A model generated the notes under the pieces. That model was not told where the DNA came from and made no database searches. It was given only the letters and a program-made list of their open reading frames with translations. A program made the translations under genes and the position numbers. From MR-S7 sp000400995 (GTDB taxonomy: Bacteria > Pseudomonadota > Gammaproteobacteria > Burkholderiales > Burkholderiaceae_C): DNA of 64,000 nucleotides. This document shows, piece after piece, positions 9,663-17,674 of the stretch (the stretch's first letter is position 1; every line of letters begins with the position of its first letter). The stretch lies in assembly GCF_045291395.1 (NCBI RefSeq), contig NZ_CP152342.1, forward strand, positions 3,472,001 through 3,536,000, written 5' to 3'.

Positions 9663-9905
9663 TCAGCTCTTGTGCTTGGCTTCGACGTCGATGGTGGTCT
9701 TGTCGGCCGCGGTGGTGTTGGTCACCTGGCCGGCGGGCGCGCTGGCGGAGGCGGCGTCATCGCTGGCGCCGTCCTTCATGCCGTCCTTGAAGCCCTTGAC
9801 CGCGCCGCCGAGGTCGGAGCCGATGTTCTTGAGCTTCTTCGTGCCGAACACCATCACGACGATGAGCAGCACGATGAGCCAGTGCCAAATGGAAAACGAA
9901 CCCAT
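9663..9905 (-). CDS. tatA: Sec-independent protein translocase subunit TatA
   Basis: 80 residues: a single N-terminal membrane helix (SFSIWHWLIVLLIVVMVFG), the FGTKKLKNIG hinge, an amphipathic helix and a polar tail. TatA oligomers form the transport path for folded proteins such as the Rieske protein encoded at 2419-3018. First of tatABC and 73 nt downstream of the HIT gene, at the end of the long his run. Confidence 0.96.
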   Translation of the reverse strand: MGSFSIWHWLIVLLIVVMVFGTKKLKNIGSDLGGAVKGFKDGMKDGASDDAASASAPAGQVTNTTAADKTTIDVEAKHKS

Positions 9906-9978
9906 GGAAATCTCCTAACGAATACAGGCCATTCTAGACGCGGGGCATGTCGCCTGCCGCCGCATATCCCTGCCGGCG

Positions 9979-10338
9979 TCAGCCCTTGCGCCAGGGGCGC
10001 GGGCCGCCGATCACGTGCATGTGCAGGTGATGGACTTCCTGCCCGCCCTCGGTGCCGGTGTTGACTACGATGCGAAAGCCCCCTTCCGGGTACGGGTTGC
10101 AGCCCTGCTCCTGCGCCAGGCGCGGCGCCAGGGCCATCATGTGGCCCAGCAGGCCCGCATGCTCTGGCGTGACGGCGGCCATGGAATGCAGGTGCGTCTT
10201 GGGCACCATGAGGAAGTGCACCGGCGCCCAGGGCTGGATGTCGTGGAAGGCGAAGACCTGTTCGTCCTCGTAGACTTTCTTCGAGGGAATCTGGCCGGCG
10301 ATGATCTTGCAGAAAAGGCAGTTCGGATCGTGTTGCAT
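9979..10338 (-). CDS. hinT: HIT family purine nucleoside phosphoramidase
   Basis: 119 residues. HIT proteins hydrolyse adenosine 5'-phosphoramidates and aminoacyl-AMP-like substrates. The N-terminal CLFCKIIAGQIPSKKVYED and the C-terminal histidine triad HLHMHVIGG are diagnostic. The ATG at 10338 gives the standard Hint length; upstream in-frame codons have no match. It sits between the patatin gene and tatA. Confidence 0.95.
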   Translation of the reverse strand: MQHDPNCLFCKIIAGQIPSKKVYEDEQVFAFHDIQPWAPVHFLMVPKTHLHSMAAVTPEHAGLLGHMMALAPRLAQEQGCNPYPEGGFRIVVNTGTEGGQEVHHLHMHVIGGPRPWRKG

Positions 10339-10364
10339 GGTGGTTGGAGCGCGTGTCGCACGCT

Positions 10365-11393
10365 CTACGCATTGTCCGCGATGTTCACGCTCGGGCGCAC
10401 GCCCACGTCGCCGCGGTGGCCCGCGAGCCACTGCTCGCCGGCCTCGCGGCCCAGGGCGAAGAGCTGGCGCACGAAGGACAGGTCCGCGCGCACCTTGCTC
10501 GACGAGCCGAAGGGCGCGAGCACCGCGCCGCCGTCGATGCGGTGCATGCGCACGCTCTTGTAGCGGCGCGGGTCCAGCTTGCCCTCGGCCAGCAGGCGAC
10601 GCACGAACTCGATGGCGCGCAACTCGGCCAGCAGGCTGGCGTTGAAGGTCACCTCGTTCATGCGCTCCATGATTTCCGCCGCGCTGCCCGGCACGCCCGC
10701 GTGCTCGATGGGGTTGATCTGCACCAGCAGCACGTCGCTGCATTCGGTCTTGTAGATCAGCGGGTGCAGGGCCGGGTTGCCGGAATAGCCGCCATCCCAG
10801 TAGTGCTCGCCGCCGATCTCCACGGCCTTGAACAGCATGGGCAGGCAGGCGGACGCCATCACCGCGTCGGCGCTCAGGCGCTTGCCGGTGAAGATCTCAC
10901 CGCGCCCGGTGCGCACGTTGGTCGCGCACACGAACACTTGCGGGATGCGGGCGTGCGTGGCGCACAGGCGCTCGAAGTCCACCTCGCGCTCCAGCAGGCG
11001 GCGCAGCGGGTTGATGTCCAGCGGATTGGTCTGGTAGGGCGAGAGCCACTGGGTCCACAGGCCCATGAGCGCCTTCGCGCCCGGCAGCGGCACGCCCCAC
11101 ATCAGGCTGCCGAGCGTGCCCACGCCCTCCCACAGCCGCGTGAGCGTGGCGCGCGCCTGCGCGCAGCCGGCCAGGTGCGCCTCGTGCGGGTCGGAATGCT
11201 CCTGCGCGGCCTCGGCGAAGCCGTGGGCCAGGGCCACGGCGTTCATGGCGCCGGCGCTGGTGCCGCTCACTCCGTCGAAGGAAAAGCCGCCGTCTTCCAG
11301 CAGGGCGTCGAGCACGCCCCAGGTGAGCGCGCCGTGCGAGCCGCCGCCCTGCAGGGCGAGGTTGAGCCGCTGCGTGCCCCCCGCCTCAGGCAT
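10365..11393 (-). CDS. Patatin-like phospholipase family protein
   Basis: 342 residues. Visible parts of the patatin Ser-Asp dyad hydrolase fold: the glycine-rich oxyanion loop (ALQGGGSHGALTWG, about residues 13-26), the nucleophile elbow GTSAG, and the DGGYSGNP motif with the catalytic Asp. Such enzymes release fatty acids from membrane lipids; no signal peptide is seen, so it is probably cytoplasmic. Its start overlaps the end of the preceding small membrane protein gene by 8 nt, so it is co-transcribed with the his run. Confidence 0.92.
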   Translation of the reverse strand: MPEAGGTQRLNLALQGGGSHGALTWGVLDALLEDGGFSFDGVSGTSAGAMNAVALAHGFAEAAQEHSDPHEAHLAGCAQARATLTRLWEGVGTLGSLMWGVPLPGAKALMGLWTQWLSPYQTNPLDINPLRRLLEREVDFERLCATHARIPQVFVCATNVRTGRGEIFTGKRLSADAVMASACLPMLFKAVEIGGEHYWDGGYSGNPALHPLIYKTECSDVLLVQINPIEHAGVPGSAAEIMERMNEVTFNASLLAELRAIEFVRRLLAEGKLDPRRYKSVRMHRIDGGAVLAPFGSSSKVRADLSFVRQLFALGREAGEQWLAGHRGDVGVRPSVNIADNA

Positions 11394-11769
11394 GGATGGC
11401 CTGGCCCTTGTTCATCTCGACCATGCCGCGCACGATGCGGTAGAGGAACCAGATGGAGATCAGCCCCCAGGCGATCCAGCCCGGGAAGATGAAGATCCAC
11501 AGCGGCGCGGTGACCACGTAGAGCACCCCGGCCCAGATCACGGTGCGGATGCGCCACGAGAAATGGCTGGCCTGCCAGGTGCCCTGGGCGTCGCTTTTCT
11601 TCACGAGGTCGATGACCAGCGCCACGATCAGCAGCGCCGCGCTGGGCTGCGCGCCCGGCACGACGGCCGCCACGGCGACGATCAGGTGCAGGATGTAGCT
11701 GACCCAGCCGACGGTCTTGAGCGATTCGGCACGCTGATTCGGCTCCACGTCGATGATGTCGTTGTTCAC
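11386..11769 (-). CDS. DUF4870-like small membrane protein
   Basis: 127 residues with three to four hydrophobic helices (VGWVSYILHLIVAVAAVV, SAALLIVALVIDLV, VIWAGVLYVVTAPLWIF, WIAWGLISIWFLYRIVRG). It resembles the DUF4870 membrane family that follows hisE in many Burkholderiales; function unknown. The start is GTG at 11769, overlapping the hisE stop as GTGA, and its end overlaps the patatin start. Both overlaps indicate translational coupling. Confidence 0.85.
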   Translation of the reverse strand: MNNDIIDVEPNQRAESLKTVGWVSYILHLIVAVAAVVPGAQPSAALLIVALVIDLVKKSDAQGTWQASHFSWRIRTVIWAGVLYVVTAPLWIFIFPGWIAWGLISIWFLYRIVRGMVEMNKGQAIHA

Positions 11770-12143
11770 CTCGGACCTCCTTCTTCGGTTGCACGGGCTG
11801 CGGCCTTGCGCAGGGCTTTCTCCTCGATGCCGCTGGTGCCTTCGCGGCGCTCCAGCTCGGCGATCACGTCGGCCGGCGTGGCCCCGTAGTGGGCCAGCGC
11901 GATCATCGAGTGGAACCACAGGTCGGCCACTTCGTAGACCAGCTTGGCCTTGTCCGCCCCGTGGTCCACGTCCTTCGCGGCCATGACGCACTCGGTGGCT
12001 TCCTCGCCGATCTTCTTGAGAAAGGCGTCGGGCCCCTTATGCAACAAGCGGGCCACGTAGCTTTTCTCGGGGTCGCCGCCGTTCGCCGCCTTGCGGCTTT
12101 CGATAATGGCGGCCAGGCGGGCCAGGGAATCGTTGCTGGACAT
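11766..12143 (-). CDS. hisE: Phosphoribosyl-ATP diphosphatase
   Basis: 125 residues. HisE removes pyrophosphate from phosphoribosyl-ATP, the second step of histidine synthesis. Family features: SYVARLLHKGPDAFLKKIGEEATECVMAAK, with the acidic metal-binding residues of the MazG-like fold, and LVYEVADLWFHSMI. It follows hisI by 7 nt and overlaps the next gene. Confidence 0.96.
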   Translation of the reverse strand: MSSNDSLARLAAIIESRKAANGGDPEKSYVARLLHKGPDAFLKKIGEEATECVMAAKDVDHGADKAKLVYEVADLWFHSMIALAHYGATPADVIAELERREGTSGIEEKALRKAAARATEEGGPR

Positions 12144-12150
12144 GAGTGGA

Positions 12151-12558
12151 TTATTTGTAGATGGACTCGGGGTCTTTCAAGACCGGATCGACGGCTTGCC
12201 ATGCACCGTCCTTGAGCACGCTGAAGAAGCAACTGTGCCGCCCCGTGTGACAGGCGATGCCGGGCTCGTGGCCGAGCTGCGTCACCTTGAGCAGCACCAC
12301 GTCGTTGTCGCAGTCCAGGCGGATCTCGTGCACCGTCTGCACGTGGCCCGATTCCTCGCCCTTGAACCACAGCTTGCCGCGCGAGCGGCTGAAGTACACC
12401 GCGCGGCCCAGCTCGGCCGTCCTGGCCAGCGCCTCGCGGTCCATCCAGGCGAACATCAGCACGTCGCCCGTGGCGGCCTCCTGCGCGATGGCGGGCACCA
12501 GGCCCTGCGCGTCCCATTTCACTTGATCGAGCCAGTTCATGCGGGCATTGTCGCTCAT
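12151..12558 (-). CDS. hisI: Phosphoribosyl-AMP cyclohydrolase
   Basis: 135 residues, monofunctional. HisI opens the purine ring of phosphoribosyl-AMP. Conserved: LMFAWMDREALARTAELG, the DCDNDVVLL metal site and the zinc cysteines in GIACHTGRHSCFF. MSDNARMNWL at 12558 or the second Met at 12540 could start it. It is separated from hisF by a dispersed repeat. Confidence 0.96.
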   Translation of the reverse strand: MSDNARMNWLDQVKWDAQGLVPAIAQEAATGDVLMFAWMDREALARTAELGRAVYFSRSRGKLWFKGEESGHVQTVHEIRLDCDNDVVLLKVTQLGHEPGIACHTGRHSCFFSVLKDGAWQAVDPVLKDPESIYK

Positions 12559-12570
12559 GGCCTGCTCCTA

Positions 12571-12630
12571 CTATCAAAGAAATAGCTGCCCGCGCTTGGT
12601 GGACAAGCGCTGGAGGCCGATTTGGCTTGG
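12571..12630. repeat. Dispersed hairpin repeat, asymmetric form (hisF/hisI gap)
   Basis: Reads ATAGCTGCCCGCGCTTG...CAAGCGCTGGAGGCCGATTT on the plus strand, opposite in orientation to the pdxA copy relative to transcription. It fills the gap between the hisF stop and the hisI start inside the operon. Confidence 0.85.
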
Positions 12631-12634
12631 AATA

Positions 12635-13414
12635 TCAAAGACGGACCGGAATGCCGCGCGCCTGCATGCGCTCCTTGGCCTCGCGCACGGTGAATTCGCC
12701 GTAGTGGAAGATGCTGGCGGCCAGCACCGCGTCGGCGCCGCCCTGCTGCACGCCGTCGGCCAGGTGCTCAAGGTTGCCCACGCCGCCCGAGGCGATCACG
12801 GGCACGCCCACCGCGTCGCTCACTGCGCGCGTGAGCTGCAGGTCGAACCCGCTCTTGGTGCCGTCGCGGTCCATGCTGGTCAGCAGGATCTCGCCCGCAC
12901 CGCGGCGCGCCATGTCGAAGGCCCACTGCACCGCGTCCAGCCCGGTGTTCTTGCGCCCGCCGTGGCTGTACACGTCCCAGCCCTCGCCGCGCTCGCGCAC
13001 GTCCTCGCCCTGGCGGCGCTTGGCGTCGATGGCCACCACGATGCACTGCGCGCCGTACTTGTCGCTGGCGGCGTTGATGACGTCGGGGTTGGCGATGGCG
13101 GCGGAGTTGAAGCTGGTCTTGTCCGCGCCCGCGTTCAAGAGGCGCCGCACGTCTTCGACGGTGCGCACGCCGCCGCCCACCGTGAGGGGGATGAACACCT
13201 GGCTGGCCACGGCCTCGATGATCGGCAGAATCAGGTCGCGCCCGTCGCTGGTGGCGGTGATGTCGAGGAAAGTCAGTTCATCGGCGCCCTGCGCGTTGTA
13301 GCGCGCGGCGATCTCCACGGGGTCGCCCGCGTCGCGCAGTTCGACGAAGTTGACGCCCTTGACCACGCGGCCTCCGGTCACGTCGAGGCAGGGAATGATG
13401 CGTTTGGCAAGCAT
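12635..13414 (-). CDS. hisF: Imidazole glycerol phosphate synthase, cyclase subunit
   Basis: 259 residues, (beta/alpha)8 barrel. HisF joins ammonia from HisH with PRFAR to give imidazole glycerol phosphate and AICAR. The start MLAKRIIPCLDVTGGRVVKG carries the catalytic Asp of the first strand; FNSAAIANPDVI, VASGGVGN and ASIFHYGEFTV form the phosphate-binding side. Follows galE by 12 nt. Confidence 0.97.
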   Translation of the reverse strand: MLAKRIIPCLDVTGGRVVKGVNFVELRDAGDPVEIAARYNAQGADELTFLDITATSDGRDLILPIIEAVASQVFIPLTVGGGVRTVEDVRRLLNAGADKTSFNSAAIANPDVINAASDKYGAQCIVVAIDAKRRQGEDVRERGEGWDVYSHGGRKNTGLDAVQWAFDMARRGAGEILLTSMDRDGTKSGFDLQLTRAVSDAVGVPVIASGGVGNLEHLADGVQQGGADAVLAASIFHYGEFTVREAKERMQARGIPVRL

Positions 13415-13426
13415 GGGAAAAGCCCT

Positions 13427-14446
13427 TCAGGAATGGGCGCCGCTCTGCCAGCGCCAGACGTCCTCGCACATGCGGTCCACGCCGCGCGTGGCGCGCCAGC
13501 CCAGCCGTTGCTCGGCCAGAGACGGGTCGGCCCAGTAGGCGGGCACGTCGCCGGGGCGGCGGTCGGTGATGCGGTAGGGCACGGGGCGGCCGCTGGCGCG
13601 CTCGAAGGCATGCACCATCTGCAGCACGGAGACGGGCTGGCCGGTGCCCAGGTTGAGGGTGAGCAGGCCCGGGTGCGCGCGCAGGTAGCGCAGCGCGGCC
13701 ACGTGGCCTTCGGCCAGGTCGCTCACATGGATGTAGTCGCGCACGCCTGTGCCGTCCTCGGTGGGATAGTCGCCGCCGAAAACGGACAGCTCCGGCCGCT
13801 GCCCCACGGCCACCTGGGCCACGTAGGGCATGAGGTTGTTCGGCACGTCCTGCGGGTCTTCGCCGATCAGGCCGCTTTCGTGCGCGCCCACGGGGTTGAA
13901 GTAGCGCAGCCGCGCGATGCGCCATTGGCCGGGCTCGGAGCGCTCCACGTCGGCCAGCGCCTGCTCAGCCATGAGCTTGCTCCAGCCGTAGGGGTTGGCG
14001 GGCTGCAGCGCGAAGTCCTCGCGGATGGGCGAGGTGATGGGATCGCCGTACACCGTGGCCGAGGAGGAGAACACCACGGTGCGCACGCCCGCATCGCGCA
14101 TCGCGGCCAGCAGCGTGAGCGTGCCGCCCACGTTGTTGTCGTAGTAGCGCAGCGGGTCGCGCACCGACTCGCCCACGGCCTTGAGGCCGGCGAAATGGAT
14201 GACGGCGCCAATGGAGCGCTCCCGTAGCACGCGCGCGAGCAGCGCGCCGTCGCGCACGTCGCCCTCGACGCAGTCCACCGGCGCGCCGGTGATACGCGCC
14301 AGGCGCTCCAGCACCGGGCGCTGGCTGTTGCAGAAGTTGTCGAGGATGACGAAGCGCTCGCCCTGCGCTGCCAGCGCGGCGCAGGTGTGAGAGCCGATGA
14401 AACCGGCCCCGCCGGTGACGAGGATCACCTCAGGCCGTGAGCTCAT
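13427..14446 (-). CDS. galE: UDP-glucose 4-epimerase
   Basis: 339 residues, extended SDR. Interconverts UDP-glucose and UDP-galactose for surface polysaccharide synthesis. Features: the NAD-binding VTGGAGFIGSHTC at the N-terminus, SSSATVYG, and the catalytic YGWSK. It overlaps the end of hisA by 17 nt and precedes hisF by 12 nt, so a sugar-nucleotide gene is built into the middle of the histidine operon. The usual Burkholderiales order is hisA-hisF directly. Confidence 0.95.
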   Translation of the reverse strand: MSSRPEVILVTGGAGFIGSHTCAALAAQGERFVILDNFCNSQRPVLERLARITGAPVDCVEGDVRDGALLARVLRERSIGAVIHFAGLKAVGESVRDPLRYYDNNVGGTLTLLAAMRDAGVRTVVFSSSATVYGDPITSPIREDFALQPANPYGWSKLMAEQALADVERSEPGQWRIARLRYFNPVGAHESGLIGEDPQDVPNNLMPYVAQVAVGQRPELSVFGGDYPTEDGTGVRDYIHVSDLAEGHVAALRYLRAHPGLLTLNLGTGQPVSVLQMVHAFERASGRPVPYRITDRRPGDVPAYWADPSLAEQRLGWRATRGVDRMCEDVWRWQSGAHS

Positions 14447-15170
14447 CGGCCCGCTCCTGCGCGGCCGCGAAGTCCAGGTCGCCGCTGTAGATGGCGCGGC
14501 CGCAGATCACGCCCTCCACGCCCTCGCGCTCGACGGCGCACAGCTGCTCGATGTCGGCGATGCCGGCGAGCCCGCCCGAGGCGATCACGGGGATGGTCAG
14601 CGCCTGCGCGAGCTTGACCGTGGCCTCGATGTTGATGCCCGAGAGCATGCCGTCGCGGCCGATGTCGGTGTAGATGATGGACTCGACGCCCCAGTCCTCG
14701 AACTTCTTGGCCAGATCGACCACCTCGTGGCCGGTGAGCTTGCTCCAGCCGTCGGTGGCCACCTTGCCGTCCTTGGCGTCCAGGCCCACGATGATGTGGC
14801 CGCCGAAGGCGCTGCACGCGTCCTTGAGGAAGCCCGGGTTCTTGACCGCCGCCGTGCCGATGATGACGTAGGCCAGGCCCGCGTCGATGTAGCGCTCGAT
14901 GGTGTCCAGGTCGCGGATGCCGCCGCCGAGCTGCACCGGGATGTCCGCGCCCACCTCGGCCAGGATGGACTTGATGGCCGCCTTGTTCTTGGGCTGGCCC
15001 GCGAAGGCGCCATTCAGGTCGACGAGATGCAGGCGGCGCGCGCCGGCGTTCGCCCACTTGCGCGCCATGGCGGCAGGGTCTTCGCCGAAGGTGGTCGATT
15101 GATCCATGTCACCTTGCTTGAGGCGCACGCAATGGCCGTCCTTGAGGTCGATGGCGGGGATGAGCAGCAT
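14430..15170 (-). CDS. hisA: 1-(5-phosphoribosyl)-5-[(5-phosphoribosylamino)methylideneamino]imidazole-4-carboxamide isomerase
   Basis: 246 residues, (beta/alpha)8 barrel. Performs the Amadori isomerisation of ProFAR to PRFAR. MLLIPAIDLKDGHCVRLKQG is the canonical start with the catalytic Asp; YTDIGRDGMLSGIN and IASGGLAGIADI complete the active site. I start at the ATG at 15170; a GTG at 15197 would add nine non-conserved residues. It lies 50 nt downstream of hisH and overlaps galE. Confidence 0.97.
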   Translation of the reverse strand: MLLIPAIDLKDGHCVRLKQGDMDQSTTFGEDPAAMARKWANAGARRLHLVDLNGAFAGQPKNKAAIKSILAEVGADIPVQLGGGIRDLDTIERYIDAGLAYVIIGTAAVKNPGFLKDACSAFGGHIIVGLDAKDGKVATDGWSKLTGHEVVDLAKKFEDWGVESIIYTDIGRDGMLSGINIEATVKLAQALTIPVIASGGLAGIADIEQLCAVEREGVEGVICGRAIYSGDLDFAAAQERADELTA

Positions 15171-15220
15171 AGATGTGGAGCGAGGATTCGGGCGCACGGG
15201 CAGCCCGGCCGGGTTGAGGA

Positions 15221-15889
15221 TCAGGGATTCCAGTGCAGGAAGTTGCGGAACAGCGCCAGGCCGTGCTCGGCGCTCTTTTCCGGGTGGAACTGCGTGGCGA
15301 AAATATTATCGCGCGCGATGGCGGCTGCAAAGGGCTGGCCGTAGTCGGCCTCGCCCGCCACGTGCGCCGCATCGCGCGGGCGGGCGTAGAAGCTGTGCAC
15401 GAAGTAGAAATAGCTGTCGTCGGGCACGCCGCTCCACACCGGGTGGGCGCTGCCTCCACGGCGCGCCTGGCGCACGCGGTTCCAGCCCATCTGCGGCACC
15501 TTGTAGCGGCTGCCGTCGGGCTGGGTGCGTCCGGCCAGGTCGAACTTGAGCACCTCGCCCGGGATCAGGCCCAGGCCAGGCGTGTCGCCCTCGGCGCTGT
15601 GGTCCAGCAGCATCTGCATGCCCACGCACACGCCGAACAGGGGCTTGGCCGCAGCGGCCTCCAGCACGGGGGCGAGCAACCCCGAGTCGCGCAGCTCGCG
15701 CATGCAGTCGGGCATGGCGCCCTGGCCGGGCAGCACCACGCGGGCGGCGGCGCGCACCTCGTCGGGATGGCGGGTGACGGTCACCTGCCAGCCGCTGCCC
15801 TGCGCCGCGGCCAGCACGGCTTGCGAGACCGAGCGCAGGTTGCCCATGCCGTAGTCCACGACCGCGACGGTTTTAGCTTCACTATTCAT
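15221..15889 (-). CDS. hisH: Imidazole glycerol phosphate synthase, glutamine amidotransferase subunit
   Basis: 222 residues, class I glutamine amidotransferase that feeds ammonia to HisF. The nucleophile elbow GVCVGMQML and the His/Glu pair FATQFHPEKS are visible, with the N-terminal VVDYGMGNLRSV. The ATG at 15889 lies inside the end of a dispersed repeat (CAGCTATG), so the 5' untranslated region is repeat sequence. Confidence 0.97.
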   Translation of the reverse strand: MNSEAKTVAVVDYGMGNLRSVSQAVLAAAQGSGWQVTVTRHPDEVRAAARVVLPGQGAMPDCMRELRDSGLLAPVLEAAAAKPLFGVCVGMQMLLDHSAEGDTPGLGLIPGEVLKFDLAGRTQPDGSRYKVPQMGWNRVRQARRGGSAHPVWSGVPDDSYFYFVHSFYARPRDAAHVAGEADYGQPFAAAIARDNIFATQFHPEKSAEHGLALFRNFLHWNP

Positions 15890-15936
15890 AGCTGCCAGCG
15901 CTTGCCAGATAAGCGTTAGAGGCCAATTTGGCTTGG
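15888..15936. repeat. Dispersed hairpin repeat, asymmetric form (hisH/hisB gap)
   Basis: ATAGCTGCCAGCGCTTG...TAAGCGTTAGAGGCCAATTT, same family and orientation as the 12571 copy. It covers the whole hisB-hisH gap and overlaps the hisH start codon. Confidence 0.85.
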
Positions 15937-15941
15937 AATTT

Positions 15942-16574
15942 CTACAGGGAGCCCTTGGTGGACGGGATCACGCCCGCCGCGCGCGGGTCGCGCTCCAGCG
16001 CGGCGCGCAGCGCGCGCGCGAAGGCCTTGAAGACCGTCTCGCACTGGTGGTGGGCGTTGATGCCCTTGAGGTTGTCGATGTGCAGGGTCACGCCCGCATG
16101 GTTCACGAAGCCCTGGAAGAACTCGTAGGTGAGCTGCGTGTCGAAGCCGCCGATGCTCGCCGCCGTGAACGGGATGTGCAGGTGCAGGCCCGGGCGGCCC
16201 GAGAAATCGACCACCACGCGCGAGAGCGCCTCGTCGAGCGGCACGTAGGCGTGGCCATAGCGGCGGATGCCTTTCTTGTCGCCCACGGCGCGCGCGAAAG
16301 CCTGGCCGAGGGTGATGCCCACGTCCTCCACCGTATGGTGGCCGTCGATGTGCAGGTCGCCGTCGCAGCGCACCTCCAGGTCGATGAGGCCGTGGCGTGC
16401 GATCTGGTCGAGCATGTGGTCGAAGAAGCCGATGCCCGTGTTCAGGCGGGCCTCGCCCGTGCCGTCGAGGTTCACGCGCGCGGTGATGCGGGTTTCGGCC
16501 GTGTTGCGGCTGACTTCGGCCGTGCGGTCGGCGCAGGGCTCGGGGGAGGAAGGAACGAGTGCGGAAGAGGTCAT
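15942..16574 (-). CDS. hisB: Imidazoleglycerol-phosphate dehydratase
   Basis: 210 residues, monofunctional HisB. Removes water from imidazole glycerol phosphate. Manganese-ligand motifs GIGFFDHMLDQIARHG, IDGHHTVEDVG and NAHHQCETVFKAFARAL are intact. The ATG at 16574 overlaps the hisC stop as ATGA, indicating coupling. The phosphatase step must be provided by another gene. Confidence 0.97.
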   Translation of the reverse strand: MTSSALVPSSPEPCADRTAEVSRNTAETRITARVNLDGTGEARLNTGIGFFDHMLDQIARHGLIDLEVRCDGDLHIDGHHTVEDVGITLGQAFARAVGDKKGIRRYGHAYVPLDEALSRVVVDFSGRPGLHLHIPFTAASIGGFDTQLTYEFFQGFVNHAGVTLHIDNLKGINAHHQCETVFKAFARALRAALERDPRAAGVIPSTKGSL

Positions 16575-17674
16575 AGGGAAGCCTGGAGCGCCGCGAGCAT
16601 CTGGGCGTTGTCGGCGGCACTGCCCACCGTCAGACGCAGGCAGTTGGCCAGCAATGAGTGCATTGTAGAAACGTTCTTGACGAGAACCTTGCGCGCGGCC
16701 ATGCCCGCATGCGCGCTGGCGGAATCCCGCACGCGGACCAGCACCATGTTGGCCTCGCTGTCCCACACCTTCAGCACGCCGGGCAGGGCGCGCAGCGCGG
16801 CCAGCAATTCGGCGCGCGCGGCGCGCAGCTCGGCCGCCTGCGCGGCGAAAACTTCGGCATGCTCCAGCGCGAACAGCGCGGCCTCGCAGTTGAGCACGCT
16901 CACGTTGTAGGGCGGGCGCAGCTTGTCGATCTCGTGCACCAGCGCGGCCGGGCCGATCAGGTAGCCCAGGCGAACGCCCGCCAGGCCGAACTTGCTGAGC
17001 GTGCGCAGCAGCAGCACGTGGCCGTTGCGCGCGGGCTCGGCCCGCATGCGGGCTATCCAGCTGCGGCTGGCGAAGGGCTGGTAGGCCTCGTCCATCACCA
17101 CGATGCCGCCCTGCGCGGCCACGGCGTCAACGATGCGCTGCACCACGCCCTCGTCCCACAGCGTGGCCGTGGGGTTGTTGGGATAGGCCAGGAAGGTGAC
17201 GGCCGGGCGGTGCGCGGCGATGGCATCCAGCATGGCCTGCTCGCGCAGCTGGAATTCACCGTCCAGCTCCACGCCCACGTAGCGCAGGCCGTGCTGCTGC
17301 GCGGCCATGGCGTAGTAGACGAAGCCCGGCACCGGCGCGAGCACCGCTGCCCCGGGCTGCGCGCAGGCCATCTGCACCAGGCTGATGAGCTCGTCGGAGC
17401 CGTTGCCCAGCAGCAGCGCGCTGCCCTGCGGCGCGCCGGCGTGCGCGGCCAGCGCGGCCCGCAGTTCGCCCTGGCGCGCACCAGGATAGCGGTTGATCTC
17501 CAGCGCGCCCAGGCGCCGGCCCAGCGCGGCCTGCAGCGCGGGAGGCAGGCCGAAGGGGTTCTCCATTGCATCCATCTTCAGGTAGCCCGTGGCATCCGGA
17601 ATGGGATAGGCGTGCATGGCGCGCACGTCGGGGCGGATGCGCTGCAGCGGATCGGGGGCGGTGGGGGGCGTCAT
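16571..17674 (-). CDS. hisC: Histidinol-phosphate aminotransferase
   Basis: 367 residues, PLP-dependent class I/II aminotransferase. Features: MDAMENPFGLPP near the N-terminus, LGNGSDELI, FLAYPNNPTA, MDEAYQPF and the Schiff-base lysine in RTLSKFGLAGVRLGY. Its ATG at 17674 overlaps the stop of the upstream MocR-type regulator gene as ATGA, so hisC and everything after it appear to be read from the regulator's transcript rather than directly from hisD. Confidence 0.97.
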   Translation of the reverse strand: MTPPTAPDPLQRIRPDVRAMHAYPIPDATGYLKMDAMENPFGLPPALQAALGRRLGALEINRYPGARQGELRAALAAHAGAPQGSALLLGNGSDELISLVQMACAQPGAAVLAPVPGFVYYAMAAQQHGLRYVGVELDGEFQLREQAMLDAIAAHRPAVTFLAYPNNPTATLWDEGVVQRIVDAVAAQGGIVVMDEAYQPFASRSWIARMRAEPARNGHVLLLRTLSKFGLAGVRLGYLIGPAALVHEIDKLRPPYNVSVLNCEAALFALEHAEVFAAQAAELRAARAELLAALRALPGVLKVWDSEANMVLVRVRDSASAHAGMAARKVLVKNVSTMHSLLANCLRLTVGSAADNAQMLAALQASL

